From NCBI GenBank assembly GCA_040756475.1, contig JBFLZB010000021.1:1-38153 (forward strand): a stretch of 38,153 bases of DNA, in the 5' to 3' direction. Position 1 is the stretch's first letter. The number at the start of each line of letters is the position of its first letter. The position numbers and the translations under genes are program-made. Under the pieces are notes generated by a model. That model had not been told where the DNA came from and did no database searches. It saw nothing but the letters and a program-made list of their open reading frames with translations. Origin of the DNA: Thermodesulfobacteriota bacterium. GTDB lineage: Bacteria; Desulfobacterota; Deferrisomatia; Deferrisomatales; JACRMM01. Below, piece after piece: positions 16,028 to 23,420 of this stretch.

Positions 16028-17548
16028 CTACCCCCCCGTCGCGGCCAGGGTCCGGTGGCACTGGGTGCACGCCTCCCGCGGGGAAAGACCCGAGGGGCCC
16101 TGGGGTTCCCCGAACAGGAACTTGTGATCGTGGATGCTGTGGCCCGTGCCGCTGCGGTTTACACCGGGAACGTGGCAGGACTGGCAGTGCACCGCCCGCT
16201 CCAGGTGGCCCGTATGGAGCTCGTTTCCGGGCCAGTCGTTCCGGTGGCACGTGAGACAGTACTCCGAGACCGACATCTTGGGCTTGGCCGAGGGGGAGAG
16301 CTGGCTTCGGAAGTTCTTGCACACGTCGCAGGTCACGCCCCGGGCATCCAGGAAGGAGTCTACCCAGAAGAGCCACTGGCGGTGCCGGTCCTCGTAGGAC
16401 TCGTCCCCGGCAAAGGTTGCGTTGTCCTGGCCGGGCTTGGGAAGCAGGCCTCGGAAGTAGCGGGTCAGGTCCTTCCCCGGCAGGTAACCCAGGGGGTAGC
16501 GGTACTGACCCGTGCGGTCGTGGCCGGTGGTGTGACACGATTGGCACACCATCAGCCGGCGCTCGGGGTCCAGGCGTGCGGGGTTGACGATGGACGCGGG
16601 AGCCTCGCCGCGGGCGTGGGCCCTGCCGGGGCCGTGGCACGCCTCGCACCCGACGCCCAGTTCGGCGAAACGCGGCTCCCCCTTCATCTCGAATCCCGTG
16701 GTGTGACAGCCCTGGCAGTACTGGGTCCAGGGCTTGTCGATCCAGTAGGTGGTATCCCACTCCCCGAGCACCAGGGACCAGATGGGGGCCTTGACCATGA
16801 GCCTGCCCCCTTTTTCCACCACGTACCGCTGGGTCCAGTGGCTCCCCAGCACGTAGCGCACCTCGTCGCGGGAAAACGGGGCGCCCGGGCCGAAGTCGCC
16901 GGCCACGGCGCCCGGATCGGCCTTCGCATCCCGGGTCATGCGGGCGTGGGGCGTCCTGACCCACTCCCGGTAGACCTCGTAATGGCAGCTCTTGCAGGTC
17001 TCCGACCCCACGTACTGGTCGAGCAGGCTCGCCTCCCGCACGTGGAAGCCTTCCGTCGCGAGCTGGGTACGGTCGTGGCACCCCAGGCACAGCTGCCCCT
17101 TGTCGTTTTGGCGGCGCAGGTAGAAGGTGCGGTACTTCTTGCGGCCCGTGAGCAGCGAGAGCACGCGCCGGGAGAGGGCCTCGGCCACGTGGGGCTCGTT
17201 GGCCTCGTAGGGGCCGTGGGGGTCGTGGCAGGTGGCGCAGGTGATGGTGCCGTGGTCGTCCAGGGGCAGGTCCGCCGGAACGCGGGCGCCGGGGCGGATG
17301 TCCACCGGGTGGAGGGTCGAGAGGTCCTTTTCCCGATGGCAGTCCAGGCAGAGGCTCACCACGTCCTTCTGGAGCCGGGCGGCGCCCGGAGCCCCGCCCT
17401 GGCGGGGAACGTCCACGTGGCACCGCAGGCACTGGCCCACCCCCGCAAGGAAGGCGTGGGGGTCGTCCGCAGCCCACGCGGCCCCCCCCGTCCCTGCCGC
17501 CGCTGCGGCCATCACGGCCGCCAGTGCGGCGGCCAGGCGTCTTCTCAT
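16028..17548 (-). CDS. Exported multihaem c-type cytochrome (11 CxxCH + 1 CxxCK)
   Basis: A 506-residue protein with a cleavable signal peptide (MRRRLAAALAAVMAAAAA...AWA). Eleven CxxCH sites start at residues 40, 67, 104, 154, 185, 278, 301, 335, 431, 455 and 494. A CxxCK site (CDVCK, 407-411) lies between the eighth and ninth of these. CxxCK marks the active-site haem of NrfA-type nitrite reductases, so lysine-ligated haem is possible here, but the rest does not look like NrfA. Paired CxxCH and distal histidines (for example GHLERAVHCQSCH) suggest bis-His electron-transfer haems. The ATG overlaps the HAMP protein stop by 4 bp. It probably carries electrons or reduces a small oxyanion in the periplasm. 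Confidence 0.9.
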   Translation of the reverse strand: MRRRLAAALAAVMAAAAAGTGGAAWAADDPHAFLAGVGQCLRCHVDVPRQGGAPGAARLQKDVVSLCLDCHREKDLSTLHPVDIRPGARVPADLPLDDHGTITCATCHDPHGPYEANEPHVAEALSRRVLSLLTGRKKYRTFYLRRQNDKGQLCLGCHDRTQLATEGFHVREASLLDQYVGSETCKSCHYEVYREWVRTPHARMTRDAKADPGAVAGDFGPGAPFSRDEVRYVLGSHWTQRYVVEKGGRLMVKAPIWSLVLGEWDTTYWIDKPWTQYCQGCHTTGFEMKGEPRFAELGVGCEACHGPGRAHARGEAPASIVNPARLDPERRLMVCQSCHTTGHDRTGQYRYPLGYLPGKDLTRYFRGLLPKPGQDNATFAGDESYEDRHRQWLFWVDSFLDARGVTCDVCKNFRSQLSPSAKPKMSVSEYCLTCHRNDWPGNELHTGHLERAVHCQSCHVPGVNRSGTGHSIHDHKFLFGEPQGPSGLSPREACTQCHRTLAATGG

Positions 17549-18132
17549 GGCTCGAACCGAAACGCTCCGAGGGCCCGGCGCAGCCCCTCGCAGGCTTTGG
17601 CGGCCCGGGTGCGGTCCGCCTCGTCCACCCCTGCCAGGCCGTCCGCCCAGTCCTCCAGCTCCCGAGCCGCCTCGTGAACCGCCAGGAGCTTTTCGCGCAG
17701 ACCCCGTGTCATGTCGTTCATGGCCTCGGTCAGGGGCTGGAGTTCGTCGCCCTCCCGCAGGCGGGTCACCAGGGTCAGGTCCCCCTCGCCCACAGCCTTG
17801 AGGTTCACGCGGAAGCGGTAGAGCGGACCGCCGATCCGGTGGCTGTCGTACAGGGTGAGGACCACGGCCAGGGCGGCCACCACCCCCATGGAGGCGAACG
17901 ACGACACCAGCACCGCCGGCAGGAGGAGCTCCCAGGAGCTTCGCGCCTGGTAGTGGGCGCTGTAGAAGGCGCGCCCGAACTCCTGGTCCGCCAGAAGGTA
18001 CAAGAGCCCCCCGGTCAACGCCGTGCCCGCGACCACCAGAGCGGTCATCTTGGCGATGAACCGGAACTGGAAGGCCTTCTCTATGAAGAGGATGCGCCGC
18101 TTGGGGATGCTCCGCCGGATTGTCTCTATCAT
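17545..18132 (-). CDS. Two-helix HAMP-domain membrane protein
   Basis: A 195-residue protein. A short positively charged N-terminus (MIETIRRSIPKRRILFIEK) precedes TM1 (about 28-48), a small periplasmic loop (about 49-70) and TM2 (about 71-93). A HAMP-like domain follows (IGGPLYRFRVNLKAVGEGDLTLVTRLREGDELQPLTEAMNDM), then a helical tail. There is no kinase, GGDEF or methyl-accepting output domain, so it is not a complete sensor. The overlap with the cytochrome gene (ATGA) suggests the two work together, perhaps as a membrane anchor or signalling partner of the cytochrome. The ATG has GGGAGAGG upstream. Confidence 0.83.
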   Translation of the reverse strand: MIETIRRSIPKRRILFIEKAFQFRFIAKMTALVVAGTALTGGLLYLLADQEFGRAFYSAHYQARSSWELLLPAVLVSSFASMGVVAALAVVLTLYDSHRIGGPLYRFRVNLKAVGEGDLTLVTRLREGDELQPLTEAMNDMTRGLREKLLAVHEAARELEDWADGLAGVDEADRTRAAKACEGLRRALGAFRFEP

Positions 18133-18219
18133 GAACCCTCTCCCTCTCGGTCCCGCCCGCCCCCTGCCCGCTCGCGACAGACTGCCCCACGGATCGGCCC
18201 CCACCCCCCACCACTTGAG

Positions 18220-18273
18220 CCCTGCCCCCTGCCCCCTGCCCCCTGCCCCCTGCCCTCCGCCCTCTGCCCCATG
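18220..18273. repeat. Heptamer tandem repeat with G-quadruplex potential on the minus strand
   Basis: Four perfect CCCCCTG units (18225-18252) are flanked by degenerate ones (CCCTG, CCCTCCG, CCCTCTG, CCCCATG). On the minus strand this reads GGGGG runs spaced by two bases, which fits a G-quadruplex motif. It lies in the 213-bp divergent region and would fall in the leader of the HAMP-cytochrome transcript if that transcript starts upstream of it. Confidence 0.8.
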
Positions 18274-18296
18274 CCTCCCCCCCCATCCCGCCGCCT

Positions 18297-18326
18297 TTGA
18301 CAGCCCGCCGGGAGACTGTGTAGGCT
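18297..18326 (+). promoter_or_regulatory. Sigma70-type promoter for dihaem lipoprotein gene
   Basis: TTGACA (18297-18302), an 18-nt spacer and TAGGCT (18321-18326). The start codon is only 20 nt further on, with AAAGGAGG between, so the leader would be short. Confidence 0.5.
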
Positions 18327-18345
18327 TCGGTCCAAAGGAGGCCCC

Positions 18346-18762
18346 ATGAAAATCGTCGCCGCCGCGGCAGCCGCTGCGCTCCTCCTCGCGTACGGGTGCC
18401 TCCTGGGCCACGTGACCCGGGAGATCCCTCCACCCGGGGGGTGCGACCAGTGCCACCGCTACACGATCGCGGGGCGGTGGGAGGTCGGCATCGCCCCGGT
18501 GGCCCTGGGTCGGGAGGGAGGCATTCCAGAGGACACGGACATCGTTCTGCGGGAACTTCGGGAGGTGCCCTTCCACCGGGAGGTTCCGGCCAGGCGGCTT
18601 CAGGTCTTCGCCGAGGCAGCTCCCCGGGAGGCCGTGGGAGACCCGGAGACGGGAATCCAGTGCTTCGTGTGCCATCGCTCCCCGGGGCCCCCCCACCAGG
18701 AGCTGCGGGGAACGTTTCCCCACCCCTGGGGCCGGGCTGGCGGCGGAGCCGAGAAGGAGTAG
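18346..18762 (+). CDS. Dihaem c-type cytochrome, probable lipoprotein
   Basis: A 138-residue exported protein. The N-terminus is hydrophobic and ends in AYGC (C18), a passable lipobox, so membrane anchoring through lipid is likely. Two haem-binding sites are visible, CDQCH (33-37) and CFVCH (106-110), separated by a charged middle region. The start has AAAGGAGG upstream. It is divergent from the HAMP-multihaem cytochrome operon and may exchange electrons with that cytochrome. I do not recognise a named family. Confidence 0.82.
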   Translation: MKIVAAAAAAALLLAYGCLLGHVTREIPPPGGCDQCHRYTIAGRWEVGIAPVALGREGGIPEDTDIVLRELREVPFHREVPARRLQVFAEAAPREAVGDPETGIQCFVCHRSPGPPHQELRGTFPHPWGRAGGGAEKE

Positions 18763-18814
18763 GAAGGGCTCCAAGCCGGGGGGCATCCGAGACCAGAGGG
18801 ATACAGACCCCGCC

Positions 18815-19423
18815 ATGAGCCCGAGTCCTGCGCGCATCCTTCTCGTGGACGACGAAGAGGCCCTCCTCCAGACCCTCGCGCGGGCTGCCCGGGGTTGCGG
18901 CTACGAGATCGACACCGCCCAAGACGGCGCGCAGGCCTGGGAACGGCTGGGCGCAAGCCGGTACGACCTGGTGGTCACCGACCTGGTCATGCCGGGGATG
19001 GGCGGACCCGAGTTGATGGAGAGGATCGGGGCGGAGGGGCTCGCGACGCGGATGATCGTGATTACCGGGTTTGCGACCCTGGATGCCGCCGTGGACTGCC
19101 TGCGAAAGGGCGCCACCGACTTCCTGGTAAAGCCCTTCCCGGTGGAGGAGTTCCTGGGAAGCGTGGAGCGCGTCCTGCACCGGGGGACTCCGCCGGGCAA
19201 CGGCAGCCCCGCGTGGGAGTCGATTGCGACGCGCTACGGGCTGACGCGCAAAGAGACGTTGGTGCTGGAAGCCTTCTACGCCTCGGGCCGGACCAACCGG
19301 GAGCTGGCCCAAGAGCTTTCGCTGAGCCCCCACACGGTCAAGTCCCACCTCAAGGCGGCCTTCGTCAAGCTCGGTGTATCGAGCCGGACCCAACTGCTCC
19401 AGCTCCTGCGCGCAGAGGCCTGA
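18815..19423 (+). CDS. NarL/FixJ-type response regulator
   Basis: A 202-residue regulator with an intact receiver (D12/D13, phosphoacceptor D56 in LVVTDLVMPGMGG, VITG, LVKPF). A LuxR-type helix-turn-helix follows at about 135-200 (YGLTRKETLVLEAFYASGRTNRELAQELSLSPHTVKSHLKAAFVKLG). No histidine kinase gene is adjacent, so its phosphodonor is unknown. It lies 52 bp after the dihaem lipoprotein gene, possibly in the same transcript, and may control the surrounding cytochrome genes. It converges on hsp20 with only 30 bp between the stops. Confidence 0.92.
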   Translation: MSPSPARILLVDDEEALLQTLARAARGCGYEIDTAQDGAQAWERLGASRYDLVVTDLVMPGMGGPELMERIGAEGLATRMIVITGFATLDAAVDCLRKGATDFLVKPFPVEEFLGSVERVLHRGTPPGNGSPAWESIATRYGLTRKETLVLEAFYASGRTNRELAQELSLSPHTVKSHLKAAFVKLGVSSRTQLLQLLRAEA

Positions 19424-19453
19424 GGTTCTGCCCGGTCCCCGGGAACAGGCTCG

Positions 19454-19900
19454 TCACTCCACCCGAACCCGGACCCCTGCCGTCCCGGGCGGCATCCGTT
19501 TGGGCAGGGTGACGCGAAGCACCCCGTCCCGGTAGCCGGCGCTCACCGCCCCGGCGTCGACTCCGGCCGGGAGCCGGAAGGTGCGCTGGAAGATGCCGTT
19601 GGGCCTCTCCACCCGGTGGTAACCCAGGGCGGGGGCGCCCGTATGGAGCGGGCGCTCGCCCCGGAGGACGAGCAGGTCGCCCAGGACCTCCAGGTGGATG
19701 TCGTCCTGGGCCATTCCGGGGAGCTCGGCGGCGAGGATGAAGCTCTCGCCGGTTTCGTAAATGTCCACGGCGGGAGACCAGGGGCTGGGCCCCGCCTCCC
19801 CCTGCCGCCGTTCCCGGCCGGCGTGTTCGTCGAAGAGCCGGCACAGGGTCTCCTGCAACCCCAGGAGGTCCCGCAGCACCTGGTCGGATGCCTTGCCCAT
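19454..19900 (-). CDS. Small heat shock protein (Hsp20 family)
   Basis: A 148-residue chaperone with an alpha-crystallin domain from about residue 43: WSPAVDIYETGESFILAAELPGMAQDDIHLEVLGDLLVLRGER, then ERPNGIFQRTFRLPAGVDAGAVSAGYRDGVLRVTLPK. It should hold unfolded proteins as an oligomer; the C-terminal IxI-type motif appears as VRVRV. The ATG at 19900 has GAGGAGG upstream and lies about 50 nt below a good promoter. No heat-shock operator of the CIRCE type is visible. Confidence 0.93.
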   Translation of the reverse strand: MGKASDQVLRDLLGLQETLCRLFDEHAGRERRQGEAGPSPWSPAVDIYETGESFILAAELPGMAQDDIHLEVLGDLLVLRGERPLHTGAPALGYHRVERPNGIFQRTFRLPAGVDAGAVSAGYRDGVLRVTLPKRMPPGTAGVRVRVE

Positions 19901-19948
19901 GGATCGCCTCCTCGTGCCGCCACCTGCCCGCGGGCGGCCTGCCGGGGG

Positions 19949-19977
19949 AGCGTAGGAGACCAGGGCGCAGTCGTCAA
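19949..19977 (-). promoter_or_regulatory. Sigma70-type promoter for hsp20
   Basis: On the minus strand TTGACG (19977-19972), a 17-nt spacer and TACGCT (19954-19949). It fits the housekeeping pattern of this window and not a sigma32-type site. Confidence 0.65.
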
Positions 19978-20026
19978 GCCGTCCATCGTTTGCAGCCCCG
20001 GAGAAAGCCGGGCAGCCGGAGAATCC

Positions 20027-20908
20027 ATGCACCGCAAGCTCTCCAAGATTTTCTACGAGGTCCGCGCGCCGCGCCTCACCTGGAACGACGTGGGGGGGTT
20101 CGCCGACGTCAAGCAGACCCTGCGCGAGATGGTCTGCCTGCCCCTCCAGAAGCCCGAGCGCCTGGCGCGACTTGGCCTGGAACGGCCGGCGGGCGTGATG
20201 CTGTGGGGCCCCCTCGGGGTGGGCATCACCATGCTCGCGGAGGCCGCCGCCACCGAGGCGGGCGCGAGCTTCGTGTACGTCTCGGGCCAGGAGATGCTGG
20301 GCAAGCCCGGGGAGGTACGCGACGCCTTCCACGACGCCGAGCACGAGGCCCCCTGCGTACTCTTCGTCTCCGACTGCGAGTGGCTCGCCCCCCGGGCCGG
20401 CTGCTCCTACGAGTGGGGTTCCGGCAACCTGCGGGGCATCCCCCCCACCTTCGCCGACCCGGCGCTCACCCGGGTCTTCGTGGAGGAGGTAGACCGGATC
20501 GTGGGGCACCCCGGGGTGATGCTCATGGGCTCGTGCTACCGCATCGACACGGTGGACCAGGCCGTCATCAAGGAGAAGAAGCGGTTCAACCGCAAGGTCT
20601 TCGTGCCCCCCCCCCGGGAGGCGGACCGCCGCGGCATCCTCGACATCTACATGAACCGGATGCCGAGCCTCGACCCGGCGGTGGACCGGGACGAGCTGGC
20701 ACGGCGCACCGAAGGGTACGTGGGATGGGACATCGAGAGCCTCTGCAAGCGGGCCACCCTCGAGGCCCTCAAGGCCGACCGGGACCAGGTGAGCCGGGAG
20801 GACTTCGAGGCCGCCCTGGGCCAGATCACCCCCTGGCTCACCCCCGACATGACGGCCAAGTACTGGGAGCTCCACCGCAATGACTGCCCCCACCACTACG
20901 CCTTTTGA
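20027..20908 (+). CDS. AAA-family protein with degenerate ATPase site
   Basis: A 293-residue single AAA domain of the Cdc48/FtsH-like type: LTWNDVGGFADVKQTLREMVCLPLQKPERLARLGLERPAGVMLWGPLG opens the fold. The Walker A loop reads GPLGVGIT, with isoleucine (ATC codon) for the catalytic lysine. Walker B reads VLFVSDCEW in place of hhhhDE. Sensor 1 reads MGSCYRID where ATNRPD is usual. The arginine-finger area (KRFNRKVFVPPP) and the helical lid (GYVGWDIESLCKRATLEAL) are kept. Intact fold with all catalytic motifs altered points to a pseudo-ATPase, perhaps a scaffold or adaptor. It overlaps the FmdE-like gene by 29 bp and heads a five-gene operon. Confidence 0.88.
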   Translation: MHRKLSKIFYEVRAPRLTWNDVGGFADVKQTLREMVCLPLQKPERLARLGLERPAGVMLWGPLGVGITMLAEAAATEAGASFVYVSGQEMLGKPGEVRDAFHDAEHEAPCVLFVSDCEWLAPRAGCSYEWGSGNLRGIPPTFADPALTRVFVEEVDRIVGHPGVMLMGSCYRIDTVDQAVIKEKKRFNRKVFVPPPREADRRGILDIYMNRMPSLDPAVDRDELARRTEGYVGWDIESLCKRATLEALKADRDQVSREDFEAALGQITPWLTPDMTAKYWELHRNDCPHHYAF

Positions 20909-21374
20909 GCCCGGGTTCTTCCAGGCCCTTGCCCGCCTCCACGGCCACCGCTGCCCCATGTCGATCCTCGGGGCGCACCTGGGGCTCGCCGCCCGGGCGG
21001 CCCTGGGGGCGGGGCCGGGGCAGCGCCTGACCGCCGTCTATCGTCACCAGACCTGCGCCCTGGACGGCATCCAGCTCGCCACCGGCTGCACCGCGGGCAA
21101 CGGCAACCTCCAGGTGCACCGGCGCGGCGAGCACCGCCTGCTCCTGTGTCGGGAGGGCTCCGCCTCCGGGGTGGAGGCCGAGCTCACGGAGCACGCCCTG
21201 GCCCGAGGCCAGGCCTACGGTGGGCTGAGAGCCGAAGCCGAGGCCGCGCCGCCGGGCACTCCGGAGCGGCTCCGGGCAGACGTGGCGCTGGAGGACCTCC
21301 TTCGGGAGCTGGAGGCGGCTCCCGCCGAGGAGCTGGTCTCGGTGCGGGCGGCGTCCGCCGGGGGAGGCCCCTGA
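20880..21374 (+). CDS. FmdE-family protein
   Basis: A 164-residue cytoplasmic protein of the FmdE type, named after a gene beside molybdenum formylmethanofuran dehydrogenase. The signature is present: LHGHRCPMSILGAHLG (H21, H23, C25) and TCALDGIQLATGCTAGNGNL (C59, C70). These conserved cysteines and histidines suggest metal or cofactor binding. The C-terminal zinc-ribbon of longer members is missing, and the last 60 residues are acidic and helical. It overlaps the AAA gene by 29 bp and is followed after 1 bp by the permease. The role is unproven; metal handling for the permease is a reasonable guess. Confidence 0.85.
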   Translation: MTAPTTTPFEPGFFQALARLHGHRCPMSILGAHLGLAARAALGAGPGQRLTAVYRHQTCALDGIQLATGCTAGNGNLQVHRRGEHRLLLCREGSASGVEAELTEHALARGQAYGGLRAEAEAAPPGTPERLRADVALEDLLRELEAAPAEELVSVRAASAGGGP

Positions 21375-21375
21375 C

Positions 21376-22326
21376 GTGGGCACCCTGTGGGCGATCCTCG
21401 ACGTGCTGTGGGCCGAGGCATCCCGGATGGCCTGGTTCACCCTGCTGGGGGTGACGCTGGCCGCCCTGATCAAGACCTACCAGCTCGACCGCAAGGTGCG
21501 CCAGTACGTGGGCCGGGCCGGGGTCTGGGGCATCCTCGTCGCTACGGCGGTGGGGACGCTGAGCCCCCTGTGCTCCTGCGGCATCCTGCCGGTGGTGATC
21601 CCCATGGCGCTCGCCGGGGTGCCGCTCCCGCCCCTCATGGCGCTGCTCATCACGAGCCCCGTGATGGATCCCGCGTCGTTCGTCCTCACCTGGGGAGGGG
21701 TGGGGGAGGCCCTTGCCTGGTGGAAGCTCGGGGGCGCCCTCGCCCTGGGGCTCGCCGCGGGACTGGGCACCCTTGCCCTGGAGCGCCTCGGCCTCCTGGG
21801 CGAGAATCTGGTCCGCCTCAAGCCCGTGTACACCCCCGACGGCCAGCTCGCCCCGGCTTACGAGATCGCGTGCACCAACGGGTTTCGGGTGCGCACCATG
21901 GCCGTAATCCCCCGGGAGAGCAAGCTCCTCTTCTTCTTCGACCGCTTCCGCGACGTGGGGCTCTTCGTGGGCCTGTGGGTGGGGCTCGCCCTGGTGTTCG
22001 AGGCCCTGGTCCAGGTGCTGGTGCCGGTGCAGTGGGTCACCTGGCTCGTGGGCCAGGAAGGGCCGCTCTCGGTGCTTGCCGCGAGCGCGGTGGCCCTGCC
22101 CCTGCCCCTGCATCAGATCCCGGTGGTGCCGATCCTGGCGGGCCTCCAGGCCAAGGGCATCGCGCCGGGGGCAGATCTCGCCTTCCTCCTGGCCGGACCG
22201 GTCACGAGCCTGCCCGCCATGGCGGCCCTGGCCGCCATATTCCGCCCCCGGGTGCTCGGGCTCTACGTGGGGATCGGGCTCGGCGGGGCAACTCTCCTGG
22301 GCCTCCTGCGCCTCGCCCTGTCGTGA
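21376..22326 (+). CDS. DUF318/ArsP-type permease with CSC motif
   Basis: A 316-residue polytopic membrane protein with about eight helices. The family hallmark LSPLCSCGILPVVIPMALAG places a CSC motif at residues 66-68, followed by LLITSPVMDPASF; a second-half repeat ends in AGPVTSLPAMAAL. Relatives include ArsP (organoarsenical efflux) and SO_0444-type Cu/Zn efflux permeases, so a soft-metal or metalloid substrate is plausible. A central soluble loop (LKPVYTPDGQLAPAYEIACTNG) separates the halves. It starts at a GTG 1 bp after the FmdE-like stop and overlaps or abuts the next lipoprotein gene. The substrate cannot be deduced from the sequence. Confidence 0.87.
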   Translation: MGTLWAILDVLWAEASRMAWFTLLGVTLAALIKTYQLDRKVRQYVGRAGVWGILVATAVGTLSPLCSCGILPVVIPMALAGVPLPPLMALLITSPVMDPASFVLTWGGVGEALAWWKLGGALALGLAAGLGTLALERLGLLGENLVRLKPVYTPDGQLAPAYEIACTNGFRVRTMAVIPRESKLLFFFDRFRDVGLFVGLWVGLALVFEALVQVLVPVQWVTWLVGQEGPLSVLAASAVALPLPLHQIPVVPILAGLQAKGIAPGADLAFLLAGPVTSLPAMAALAAIFRPRVLGLYVGIGLGGATLLGLLRLALS

Positions 22327-22334
22327 GGAGTCCC

Positions 22335-23420
22335 GTGCCCGCCCTTCGCCGCCGTGCCCCGTTTCCGCGCCTGCTCGCCGCTGTGGCCCTCGTCGCACTG
22401 ACAGGCTGCGCGGGAACCGGACCTGTTCCCGAATCCGCCCCTCCCTCCGCGCCGGGGCGCGTGCTTCTCGAGGGAAAGGTCTCCCTGGGAGGGGCAGGGG
22501 CCGAAGGCGCCCAGGTCTTGCTCTTCGCACCTCACTTCCACCTCGCCCCGGAAGGCCGCCCGGAGGCCCGGGCCGTGAGCGGCACCGATGGGACCTTCCG
22601 CCTGGAGGCGCCGCCCGGCTCCTATCTCCTGCTGGCCCGCCGGGGTGAGCTCTTCTCGTACTTCGGGCGCAACCCCGTGCGGCTCGCCGGGCAGCTCACG
22701 GGCGTGCACCTTCCCCTGGTACCGGCCCATGGGGTAACGCGAACCGCCTGCGAACCGGGAGAGGAGCGCATGGAAGGCCGGGTGCTCGACGCAGGGAAAC
22801 CGGTGGCGGGCGCCCAGGTCTTCGTGTACCTGGACGCGGCGAGGGGCTTTCGGGGGCCGGGCTACGCCCTCTCGGAGCCCACCGGCCGCGACGGCGCTTA
22901 CTCCGTCCCCCTGCCCCCGGGCACCTACTTCGCGGGCGCCCGGCTGCGCACCGGGGGGCCCAGGACCGGGGCACTGGAACCGGGAGACCACTTCGGCGTC
23001 CTCCCCGAGTTCCCCCTCCTCCTGCGGGCCGGCGAGTGCGCCCGCGGGGACATCGAGACCGTTGAGGTACCGGGGCGGGAGCAGCAGTCCCGCTTCCAGG
23101 GCCGTTTCGCGCGCCTGGAGGGGCGCATCCTCGACGGAGCCGGACAGCCGGTAGCGGGAGTGCGGGCCTGCCTGTACGAGACCCCCCACCTCCTGGACCG
23201 CCCCGCCGTCGTCTCGGAGCCCACGGGGCCCGACGGCCGTTTCGTCCTGGAGACCCCCCTGTCCGGGCTGTTGTACCTGGGGGCCCGGGAGGCCCTGGGG
23301 GGTCCGCCGGTCCCGGGGGAGCGGGTCGGGTTCTACCGCGGCCCCAGGGGCCCGGCCCTGGAGGTCGCCCCGGGCGGACGCCTCGCGGACCTCACCGTGG
23401 TGCTCCAGGTGACGCCGTGA
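22335..23420 (+). CDS. Lipoprotein with three carboxypeptidase-regulatory-like repeats
   Basis: A 361-residue secreted lipoprotein. The signal ends in VALTGC, a good lipobox. Three related beta-sandwich repeats follow, beginning LLEGKVSLGGAGAEGAQVLL, RMEGRVLDAGKPVAGAQVFV and RLEGRILDGAGQPVAGVRAC. Each has a later DGtFrle / DGAYSVP / DGRFVLE segment and, in the first two, PPGSY/PPGTY. Such CarboxypepD_reg-like domains usually serve in binding or protein contact, not catalysis. The GTG at 22335 has GAGGAG 5 nt upstream; a GTG at 22323 overlapping the permease stop is the alternative. Surface or periplasmic partner of the permease is inferred from the operon. Confidence 0.82.
   Translation: MPALRRRAPFPRLLAAVALVALTGCAGTGPVPESAPPSAPGRVLLEGKVSLGGAGAEGAQVLLFAPHFHLAPEGRPEARAVSGTDGTFRLEAPPGSYLLLARRGELFSYFGRNPVRLAGQLTGVHLPLVPAHGVTRTACEPGEERMEGRVLDAGKPVAGAQVFVYLDAARGFRGPGYALSEPTGRDGAYSVPLPPGTYFAGARLRTGGPRTGALEPGDHFGVLPEFPLLLRAGECARGDIETVEVPGREQQSRFQGRFARLEGRILDGAGQPVAGVRACLYETPHLLDRPAVVSEPTGPDGRFVLETPLSGLLYLGAREALGGPPVPGERVGFYRGPRGPALEVAPGGRLADLTVVLQVTP

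Noticed and set aside
16028-17548. The cytochrome as a NrfA nitrite reductase
   Set aside because: NrfA has five haems with the CxxCK site first; here there are twelve sites and CxxCK is ninth, so only the possible lysine-ligated haem is shared.
18220-18273. CRISPR-like repeats
   Set aside because: Units are contiguous heptamers without spacers and no cas genes are present.
17545-18837. Extension of the HAMP protein upstream to a 430-residue product
   Set aside because: The extension runs through the heptamer tract and antisense to the dihaem lipoprotein; the ATG at 18132 has a good ribosome-binding site and gives a natural N-terminus.
19424-19453. Bidirectional terminator between the NarL-type regulator and hsp20
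   Set aside because: The 30-bp gap has some complementarity (GTTC...GAAC around CCGG) but no clean stem or T-run on either strand.
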